The notes below the pieces were generated by a model. That model ran no database searches and was not told the origin of the DNA. It was given only the letters and a program-made list of their open reading frames with translations. Positions 1 to 6,377 of a DNA stretch of 8,277 nt are shown here, in pieces. This stretch comes from Deltaproteobacteria bacterium (GTDB lineage Bacteria; Myxococcota; Myxococcia; Myxococcales; Myxococcaceae): the NCBI GenBank assembly GCA_016875515.1, contig VGRA01000087.1, positions 1-8,277 on the forward strand, read 5' to 3'. The translations under genes were made by a program, and so were the position numbers. Each line of letters opens with the position of its first letter. Within the stretch, counting starts at the first letter, position 1.

Positions 1-1187
1 GTCTTCTCCCAGGTGGCGTAGGCCTCGGCGTGGCAGCCCCGGCAGGTGGCGCCTCCCGCGAAGCCGGACCCCTGCGGCCCGGGCTCCGGGCAGGACGCCC
101 CGTGCGCCTTCGCCCAGGCCAGGTTCAGCTGCCCCACGTCCTGGTCGTACGCGGCCACCACCTCGGCCACGGCGGGGGACTCGGGGAGGGTGGGTTCCAC
201 CGGCAGCAGCCGGACGGTGGCGGCGTTCACCCCCGGGGGCAGGGCCACCGGGCGCGCCGCGGCGGCCGCGCGCCGGGCCAGCACCTCCTCCAGCTTCGCA
301 GCCCGCAGCCGCCTCATCTCCTCCGCCAGCCCTGGTGCGTCCAGTTGCTCGCGCAGCAGCTCCACCCGGCTGTCCAGCGCGGCGAGCTCGCGGTCCCGGT
401 CCGCCTCCCCCGCCGCCAGCTGGAAGCGCCCCGTCCCGCCGAAGTACAGGTCCACCCGGGCCAGGCTGCGGCCGCGGTCCTGCACCTGCAGCACCGGCAC
501 TTCGCCGCGCAGCAGCCGGTTCTCCTCGGAGGGGCCATCCCCGCCGTGCCCCACCACCAGCAGGTCCACCCCGGTCCCCGCGGCGGCCAGCTTCACCGCG
601 TCCGCCCAAGGGGCGTGGACGAGCCCAACCGTGTAGGCGGCCCCGAGCCCGCCCAGCCGCGCAGCCCCCGCGGACAGGGCCTCCCGCGTGCTGCCCGCCA
701 CCACGCCCAGCTTCTGCCCGCCCACGTCCAGCAGGCGGGCCCCCCCCTCGGCCAGCCATGGCAGCCCCAGCCCGTCCGCGAAGGGGGCCCCGCGGGCGAG
801 ATCCCGCTCGCCGCGGGCCACCGCCGACAGCCCCATCCGGCGCAGTCCCTCTGCCAGCGCCAGCGCCTTCCTCTCCTCCCCGGGCACCTGCGCGTCAGAC
901 AGCCGGGTGGAGGGGAACAGCAGGTCGCCCGCGTCCAGCAGTGCCACCGGCAGCCCCTCCCTCCGCACCGCCTCTACGAGCGACGCGGCGCGGGGCAGCC
1001 CGCCGCGCATGGCCTCGCTGCATCCGCAGGGGCCGAGCTGCCCCCGCATGTCCCCGGACAGGAGCAGCGCCACGCGTGGAGCTGCCGCGGGCTGCGCGGG
1101 GGGCGGCGGCGGCCGCGCACAGGCGCCCAGGACCAAGCCCACCAGCACCAGCCCCGCGCGCCGGGCGCGCCTCAGCCCATCATCCAC
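1..1187 (-). CDS. 5'-nucleotidase/metallophosphatase-like lipoprotein with C-terminal c-type cytochrome domain (3' end outside window)
   Basis: The reverse strand stays open from a GTG at 1187 to the window edge (395 codons); the C-terminus is missing. The N-terminus has a basic stretch, a hydrophobic core and a lipobox LGAC with Cys23, so it is probably a membrane-anchored lipoprotein outside the cytoplasm. Residues 39-245 look like the calcineurin-like 5'-nucleotidase fold: GDMRG (45-49), a GGLPRAASL segment (62-70), LLDAGDLLF (83-91), GERDL (126-130), VGLVHA (187-192) and VVGHGGDG (211-218). A charged, probably coiled-coil stretch covers about 260-312. A CxxCH haem-binding motif follows (C382, C385, H386). 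The arrangement matches delta-proteobacterial/myxobacterial proteins that join a nucleotidase-like domain to a multihaem cytochrome. Several canonical metal ligands are replaced (DxH is DMR, GNH is GER, GHxH is GHGG), so hydrolase activity is doubtful. The gene overlaps the receiver gene by 16 nt and is probably translationally coupled to it. The GTG start is preceded by GAGGA. Substrate and redox partner are unknown. Confidence 0.82.
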   Translation of the reverse strand, partial: MDDGLRRARRAGLVLVGLVLGACARPPPPPAQPAAAPRVALLLSGDMRGQLGPCGCSEAMRGGLPRAASLVEAVRREGLPVALLDAGDLLFPSTRLSDAQVPGEERKALALAEGLRRMGLSAVARGERDLARGAPFADGLGLPWLAEGGARLLDVGGQKLGVVAGSTREALSAGAARLGGLGAAYTVGLVHAPWADAVKLAAAGTGVDLLVVGHGGDGPSEENRLLRGEVPVLQVQDRGRSLARVDLYFGGTGRFQLAAGEADRDRELAALDSRVELLREQLDAPGLAEEMRRLRAAKLEEVLARRAAAAARPVALPPGVNAATVRLLPVEPTLPESPAVAEVVAAYDQDVGQLNLAWAKAHGASCPEPGPQGSGFAGGATCRGCHAEAYATWEK

Positions 1188-1558
1188 AGCATCCTCACGA
1201 GCGCATCCATCTTCTCCCCCAGCGCCTCCATCCCCTCCGCCTTGGAGATGGACCCGTCCGCCCCGGCCTGCTGGGCCAGCGCGTGCAGCTCCACCTCGTC
1301 CATCGAGGAGACCAGCACCACGGGCAGCTGCCGGGAGGTCTGCTTCAGCCGCCGGCAGAGCTCCACGCCGCTCGCCTCGGGCATCTGGATGTCTGTGAGC
1401 ACCACGTCCGGCTGGAACGCCGCCACCGCGTCCTCGAACGCCGACAGCTCCGAGACGGTCTGCACCTCGTAGCCGCGGGACTCGAGCAGTACCTTCTCCA
1501 CCAGCAGCGTTACCTCGCAGTCGTCCACGAGGAGGAGCTTCTTCTTCGCTTCGTCCAC
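1172..1558 (-). CDS. Stand-alone response regulator receiver domain (CheY-like)
   Basis: This 128-residue protein is a single receiver domain with no output domain. It carries the acidic pair D12-D13 after the first strand (LLLVDD), the phosphoacceptor D56 in LTDIQMP, the conserved Ser at position 84 (VLVSS) and the conserved Lys106 (ISK). It should therefore be phosphorylatable by a histidine kinase, and no kinase lies in this window. A TTG at 1579 would add seven residues, but it has no Shine-Dalgarno sequence and would sit only about 6 nt from the predicted transcript start. The GTG at 1558 has GGGAGGA just upstream and is preferred. The stop overlaps the start of the downstream lipoprotein gene, so the two are probably co-expressed. 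The output partner is unknown; orphan receivers of this kind are very common in myxobacteria. Confidence 0.9.
   Translation of the reverse strand: MDEAKKKLLLVDDCEVTLLVEKVLLESRGYEVQTVSELSAFEDAVAAFQPDVVLTDIQMPEASGVELCRRLKQTSRQLPVVLVSSMDEVELHALAQQAGADGSISKAEGMEALGEKMDALVRMLWMMG
1192..1196 (-). promoter_or_regulatory. Ribosome binding site deciding the GTG start of the nucleotidase-cytochrome gene
   Basis: Read on the minus strand, GAGGA lies 4 nt before the GTG at 1187-1185, inside the last codons of the receiver gene. It supports this start because no ATG in this frame would keep the whole signal peptide. Confidence 0.5.
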
Positions 1559-1561
1559 GGT

Positions 1562-1568
1562 TCCTCCC
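1562..1568 (-). promoter_or_regulatory. Strong ribosome binding site of the receiver gene
   Basis: On the minus strand this reads GGGAGGA, with the GGAGG core 4 nt before the GTG at 1558. It decides in favour of the GTG start over the upstream TTG at 1579. Confidence 0.6.
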
Positions 1569-1591
1569 AGCGCAACCAACGGGCGCGGCGG

Positions 1592-1620
1592 CTTCTAACG
1601 GAAAGGGGCCACTCTGCCAA
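1592..1620 (-). promoter_or_regulatory. Candidate sigma-70-type promoter for the receiver/lipoprotein unit
   Basis: On the minus strand TTGGCA (1620-1615, 5 of 6 matches to the -35 consensus) is followed after 17 nt by TAGAAG (1597-1592, 4 of 6 to the -10 consensus). Transcription would start near 1585, about 27 nt before the GTG start. Spacing and position fit well, but this is by eye only. Confidence 0.45.
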
Positions 1621-1635
1621 CGTGCGCCATCCGGG

Positions 1636-1665
1636 TTGACCTGCGGCGCCGCGGTGCCCTACACG
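1636..1665 (+). promoter_or_regulatory. Candidate sigma-70-type promoter for the ZIP transporter gene
   Basis: TTGACC (1636-1641, 5 of 6) and TACACG (1660-1665, 3 of 6) are separated by 18 nt. A start near 1672 would give a 5' leader of only about 16 nt. A 10-bp perfect palindrome, GCGGCGCCGC (1643-1652), lies in the spacer and could be an operator or a chance GC-rich match. Confidence 0.35.
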
Positions 1666-1687
1666 CCCTCCGGCCCGCGACCCCTCC

Positions 1688-2437
1688 ATGTCTGCCCCGC
1701 TCCAGCTCGCGCTGTACTCCGCCGCCATCGCGCTGGCGACCATGGGCGGCGCGCTCGTCCCCACCGTCCTGAATAAGGAGCGGCACGGGGCGCTGCTCGC
1801 CTTCGCGGCGGGCATCATGCTGGGGGCGGCCTTCTTCCAGATGCTCCCGGAGGCCTTCCATTCCGGCGGCTACCCTGCGTTCGCGCTCGTGCCGGTGGGC
1901 TTCCTGGCGCTGCTGCTGCTCGAGCGCTTCGTGCTGGTGTACGCCAGCGAGGAGCCGCCGGACTGCGCCGAGCACGGGCACGGCGGCTCGCTGGGGCTGG
2001 CCGCCTTCATCGGGATGAGCGTCCACACGCTCTTTGATGGCGTGGCGCTCGCCTCCTCCGTGGCGGAGGGGATTGGCCTCACCGCCTTCGTGGCCATCAC
2101 CGCGCACAAGGTGTCCTCCTCGCTGGGGCTGGCCTCCATCCTCCGGGCCGAGCGCAGGTCCACCGCCGCCACGCTGGGCTTCGCCGCGGCGCTGGGGGGG
2201 ATGGTGCCGCTGGGGGCGGGGCTGGCGTGGCTGCTGGGCAGCTTGCTGCAGGTGGAGGCGCTCGCCGCCCGCTCCCTGGCCTTCTCCGCGGGCTCCTTCC
2301 TCTACGTGGCCGTCTCGGACCTGCTGCCGCACGTCAACCGGCACGGCCACGGCAAGCGGTGGGCGCAGGCAGGGGCCCTGCTCGCCGGGCTGGGGCTGAT
2401 GTACGGGCAGGGCAAGGCGCTGCCGCACCACCACTGA
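1688..2437 (+). CDS. ZIP-family divalent metal transporter
   Basis: This 249-residue integral membrane protein has about eight hydrophobic segments, near residues 3-25, 34-55, 65-85, 102-123, 130-150, 160-186, 194-212 and 224-240. That is the usual ZIP topology and length for bacteria. ZIP hallmarks are LGAAFFQMLPEA in TM2 (45-56), HTLFDG in TM4 (113-118), a His in TM5 (H140) and FSAGSFLYVAVSDLLP in TM7 (199-214). ZIP proteins move Zn2+, Fe2+ or similar ions into the cytoplasm. A loop with Cys93, His96 and His98 and a C-terminal HHH could bind metal. TM5 reads AHKVSSSLG instead of the usual HExPxE, so specificity or activity may differ. The ATG at 1688 has no clear Shine-Dalgarno sequence. 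The gene is divergent from the receiver gene and 86 nt ahead of moxR; it is probably a separate transcription unit. Family assignment is solid; the substrate is not known. Confidence 0.85.
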   Translation: MSAPLQLALYSAAIALATMGGALVPTVLNKERHGALLAFAAGIMLGAAFFQMLPEAFHSGGYPAFALVPVGFLALLLLERFVLVYASEEPPDCAEHGHGGSLGLAAFIGMSVHTLFDGVALASSVAEGIGLTAFVAITAHKVSSSLGLASILRAERRSTAATLGFAAALGGMVPLGAGLAWLLGSLLQVEALAARSLAFSAGSFLYVAVSDLLPHVNRHGHGKRWAQAGALLAGLGLMYGQGKALPHHH

Positions 2438-2468
2438 AGCCCGCGGAATGAAGCCGGGCGCGGCGCTG

Positions 2469-2498
2469 TTGTCGCCCGCCGCCTCGGGGCCGTAAGAT
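2469..2498 (+). promoter_or_regulatory. Candidate promoter of the moxR-bat operon
   Basis: TTGTCG (2469-2474, 4 of 6) and TAAGAT (2493-2498, 4 of 6) are 18 nt apart in the 86-nt gap between the ZIP gene and moxR. The predicted start near 2505 gives an approximately 19-nt leader containing the AGGA (2515-2518) that lies 5 nt before the moxR ATG. Confidence 0.4.
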
Positions 2499-2523
2499 CT
2501 TCCGCCCTTCAGGCAGGACGCGT

Positions 2524-3537
<1,014 letters not shown>

Positions 3538-3548
3538 GCGGACGGTCC

Positions 3549-4430
3549 ATGATCCCCGGGGACCTCATCAAGCGCCTGCGCCGCCTGGAGATCCGCACCC
3601 GCAAGGTGGTGTCGGACATGCTCGCCGGGCAGTACCAGTCCGTGTTCAAGGGGCGGGGGATGGCCTTCTCCGAGGTCCGGCCCTACCAGCCCGGGGACGA
3701 GATCCGCCTCATCGACTGGAACGTCACCGCGCGGATGAACGAGCCGTTCATCAAGGTCTTCACCGAGGAGCGGGAGCTCACGGTGATGCTGCTGGTGGAC
3801 GTCTCCGGCTCCAAGGACTTCGGCTCCGGGGGCAGGACCAAGGCGGAGATCGCCGCGGAGGTGGCGGCGCAGGTGGCCTTCAGCGCCATCGCCAACAACG
3901 ACCGGGTGGGGCTCATCCTCTTCTCCGACCGCGTGGAGCGAACCGTGCCGCCGCGCAAGGGGCGCAAGCACGTCATGCGGCTGGTGACGGAGATCCTCTC
4001 CTGGAAGCCCGCCGGCACGCGCACCAGCCTCTCCGTGCCGCTCACGTGGCTGTCCCGCGTGGTGCCCCGCAAGGCGGTGGTGTTCCTCGTCTCGGACTTC
4101 CTCGCGCAGGGGTACGAGCGGGAGCTGAAGCTCGTGGGGCGCAAGCACGATCTCGTCCCCGTCGTCATCAGGGATCCGCTCGAGGAGGCCTTCCCGGCCA
4201 TGGGGCTCGTGGACTTCGAGGACCCGGAGACCGGCGAGCGGCAGCTCGTGGACACCTCCGACCCTGCCGTCCGCGCCCGCTTCGCCCGCGCCATGGGGGC
4301 CGAGCGGGAGGAGCGGCTGCGGCTCTTCCGCAAGCTGGAGCTGGACCACGTGGAACTGCGCGCGGACGACGGGTACGCGGAGGCCCTCCACCGCTTCTTC
4401 GAGACCCGGGCGCGGAGGCTCGCGGCATGA
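3549..4430 (+). CDS. DUF58 domain protein (VWA-like) of the Bat operon
   Basis: This 293-residue soluble protein carries the DUF58 signature RPYQPGDEIRLIDW (44-57), preceded by KGRGMAFSE. A VWA-like fold follows, with a MIDAS motif D84-V-S86-G-S88, a TRTSL threonine segment and VSD (D183). A nearly intact MIDAS suggests divalent metal binding, usually Mg2+. DUF58 proteins nearly always sit beside moxR and are thought to be ATPase clients or adaptors; the biochemical role is unsettled. No signal peptide or membrane segment is visible, so it should be cytoplasmic or peripheral. The gene lies 11 nt after moxR, and its stop overlaps the ATG of the next gene (ATGA at 4427-4430), which points to translational coupling. 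The Shine-Dalgarno signal before the ATG is weak. Confidence 0.93.
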   Translation: MIPGDLIKRLRRLEIRTRKVVSDMLAGQYQSVFKGRGMAFSEVRPYQPGDEIRLIDWNVTARMNEPFIKVFTEERELTVMLLVDVSGSKDFGSGGRTKAEIAAEVAAQVAFSAIANNDRVGLILFSDRVERTVPPRKGRKHVMRLVTEILSWKPAGTRTSLSVPLTWLSRVVPRKAVVFLVSDFLAQGYERELKLVGRKHDLVPVVIRDPLEEAFPAMGLVDFEDPETGERQLVDTSDPAVRARFARAMGAEREERLRLFRKLELDHVELRADDGYAEALHRFFETRARRLAA

Positions 4431-5392
4431 GGCCGGCCGCAGCACTCCTCGCCGCGTGGCTGTGCGCGGCGCTGCTGTGCCTCCCCGCCTGGGCCCAGGA
4501 CGCAGGCGCGCCCGCAGAGGCCGTCCCGCTCGCCGCGGTGGCGCGGGTGGAACCGGAGAAGGTCCAGCTGGGCGAGCCGTTCACCGTGACGCTCACCGTC
4601 CGTCACCCTGCGGGCGAACGCTACGAGCTGGAGTCCCCCGGAGACCTCGGCGCGTTCGAGTTCCTCGGGCAGGAGCGCGCCCGCACGGACGCGGACGACG
4701 GCGCCACCACCACGTTCCACCTCAAGCTCCAGCTGTTCGAGCTGGGGCTGCAGGAACTGCCGCCGCTCGGCTTCGCGGTCAGCACCCCGGACGGGCCGCG
4801 TCGCTACGTCCACCGGGGCATGCAGGTGGAGGCCGTCCCCCTGATCCCGGATGACGCGCAGGGGGCCGCCGCGGAGCTGCGGGACATCAAGCCACCGGAG
4901 GACGTCCCGGTGCGCAGCTGGGCGCTCCTGTACGGGCTGGCCGCAGCGGCGGCTGCCGCCGCGGCCGCGTGGGCCGCGTGGCGCTGGTGGAAAAACCGCC
5001 CGCGAATCCCCGTGGCGCCGGTGTTGCCGCCGCGGCCGCTGGAGGAGCGCACGCTCGCCGCCCTGGACGCGCTGCGCGCCGAGCGGCTGGTGGAAGCCGG
5101 CCGCACGCGCGAGTTCTACTTCAAGTTGTCTGCCATCCTGCGCGGCTACCTCGGGGAGCGGTACGGCTTCGAGGCGCTCGAGTGCACCAGCCCGGAGTTG
5201 CTCGCCCGCGCCCGGGGGCTCAACGCCCCGGGGCTCTCCTACGAGGCCCTCTGCCGCTTCGTGGAGGACTCGGACCAGGCCCGCTACGCCCGTGCCGAGC
5301 TGCCCGCGGACACCTGCCTCTCCGGCCTCCAGTACGCCACCCAGCTCGTGCGTGACACCACCCCCCATGCCCCCCGGCCTCCAGTTCCATAG
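4427..5392 (+). CDS. BatD-like/DUF4381-like single-pass membrane protein of the Bat operon
   Basis: This 321-residue protein has a signal peptide (residues 1-23, cleavage after AWA). An exported beta-rich domain follows at about 38-145, starting VEPEKVQLGEPFTVTLTV, which resembles the Ig-like repeats of BatD. One very alanine-rich transmembrane helix lies at about 166-187, then a basic stop-transfer segment (WRWWKNRPR), and a cytoplasmic alpha-helical domain of about 130 residues with EFYFKLSAILRGYLGERYGF. This last part is like the DUF4381 or BatD C-terminal region found in the same operons. It probably bridges the cytoplasmic MoxR/DUF58 side and the periplasmic side of the complex. It starts at the ATGA shared with the DUF58 gene, and its last 26 nt overlap batA. 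It is shorter than full BatD, which has several Ig-like repeats; a separate batD may lie beyond the window. The name is by architecture and context rather than a clear one-to-one match. Confidence 0.8.
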   Translation: MRPAAALLAAWLCAALLCLPAWAQDAGAPAEAVPLAAVARVEPEKVQLGEPFTVTLTVRHPAGERYELESPGDLGAFEFLGQERARTDADDGATTTFHLKLQLFELGLQELPPLGFAVSTPDGPRRYVHRGMQVEAVPLIPDDAQGAAAELRDIKPPEDVPVRSWALLYGLAAAAAAAAAAWAAWRWWKNRPRIPVAPVLPPRPLEERTLAALDALRAERLVEAGRTREFYFKLSAILRGYLGERYGFEALECTSPELLARARGLNAPGLSYEALCRFVEDSDQARYARAELPADTCLSGLQYATQLVRDTTPHAPRPPVP

Positions 5393-6377
5393 CCCGGGGC
5401 TGCTCTGGGGCCTCCTGGCCGTGCCGGCGGTGCTGCTGGCGGCGGCGTACCACCGCCGCCGGCGCGCGGTGCTGCGCTTCCCCGGCGCAGCGGTGTTGTC
5501 CCAGGGAGGGCGGGGGCTGCGCGCGTGGCTCGTGCCGCTGCTGCCCGTGCTGCAGGCCGCCGCGCTCGCCGCCGCGGTGGTGGCGCTGGCCCGGCCCCAG
5601 GCCCGGGACTCGCAGGTGAAGGACCTGTCGGTGGAGGGGATCGACATCGTCGTCGCGCTGGATCTCTCCACCTCCATGGAGGCCGGGGACTTCCGCCCGC
5701 ACAACCGCCTCCACGTGGCCAAGGAGGTGCTCGCCGGCTTCATCTCCAGCCGTGCCAATGACCGCATCGGCCTGGTCGTCTTCTCTGGCGCCGCCTACAC
5801 CCAGGCGCCCCTGACGCTGGACTACGGCGTGCTCAAGGAGGTGCTGCGGCAGCTCAAGACGCGGGTGCTGGAGGACGGCACCGCCATCGGGGATGCACTC
5901 ACCGTCTCCCTCAACCGCCTGCGCGAGTCCGAGGCGCGCAGCCGCGTGGTGGTGCTCATTACCGACGGGGACAACAACGCCGGGAAGATCTCCCCGCGGG
6001 ACGCCGCCGCCATGGCGAAGACGCTCTCCATCCCCATCTACACCATCCTCGTGGGCAAGGGCGGCAAGGTGCCGTTCCCGGCGGGGCAGGATCTCTTCGG
6101 CAACACCGCCTGGCGCGAGATGGAGATCCCCATCAACCCCAAGCTGCTCGAGGAGATCTCCGCCACCACCGGCGGCGAGTACTACCGCGCCACCGACCGC
6201 AAGGAGCTGGAGGAGGGGCTGCAGAAGGTGCTCGACTCGCTCGAGCGCAGCAAGCTCATGGACGGCGGGACGCTGCAGAACGTCCGCGAGCTCTTCCAGC
6301 CGCTCCTGCTCATGGCCTTCGTCCTCTTCGCGCTGGAGCTGTGGCTCCGAGCCACGCTTTTGCGGGTGCTGCCATGA
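5367..6377 (+). CDS. batA: BatA: VWA-domain inner membrane protein
   Basis: This 336-residue protein has two N-terminal membrane segments (about 10-28 and 54-75) and a VWA domain (about 91-300). A C-terminal membrane helix lies near 310-330 (LFQPLLLMAFVLFALELWL). The MIDAS is complete: D99-L-S101-T-S103, T172 in EDGTAIGDAL and D200 in LITDGDNNAG. The LITDGDNNAG segment and the ending after ATTGGEYYRA are typical of BatA. The VWA domain should face the cytoplasm or periplasm according to the hairpin topology; that is not fixed by sequence alone. The ATG at 5367 overlaps the previous gene by 26 nt and has no Shine-Dalgarno sequence, so translation probably depends on coupling. An in-frame GTG at 5352 is a less likely start. 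The protein is a probable client of the MoxR ATPase and partner of BatB. Confidence 0.92.
   Translation: MPPGLQFHSPGLLWGLLAVPAVLLAAAYHRRRRAVLRFPGAAVLSQGGRGLRAWLVPLLPVLQAAALAAAVVALARPQARDSQVKDLSVEGIDIVVALDLSTSMEAGDFRPHNRLHVAKEVLAGFISSRANDRIGLVVFSGAAYTQAPLTLDYGVLKEVLRQLKTRVLEDGTAIGDALTVSLNRLRESEARSRVVVLITDGDNNAGKISPRDAAAMAKTLSIPIYTILVGKGGKVPFPAGQDLFGNTAWREMEIPINPKLLEEISATTGGEYYRATDRKELEEGLQKVLDSLERSKLMDGGTLQNVRELFQPLLLMAFVLFALELWLRATLLRVLP

Noticed and set aside
30..1639. Long plus-strand open frames opposite the lipoprotein and receiver genes
   Set aside because: They are Pro/Arg/Ala-rich with no recognisable domain, typical antisense open frames of GC-rich coding DNA. The minus strand here carries a lipobox, a CxxCH motif and a complete receiver domain.
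1688..2437. ZIP gene as the first gene of the Bat operon
   Set aside because: The 86-nt gap contains a plausible promoter and a good Shine-Dalgarno sequence for moxR. ZIP genes are not a usual Bat operon member, and MIDAS sites normally use Mg2+ rather than a ZIP substrate. Read-through cannot be excluded.
2439..2459. Possible terminator hairpin after the ZIP gene (GCCCG paired with CGGGC)
   Set aside because: The stem is only 5 bp with an 11-nt loop and no T-run follows; such pairs are frequent by chance at this GC content.
3683..5767. A 694-codon minus-strand open frame opposite the DUF58, BatD-like and batA genes
   Set aside because: Its composition is low complexity and Arg/Ser-rich, and it opposes three clear conserved genes on the plus strand.
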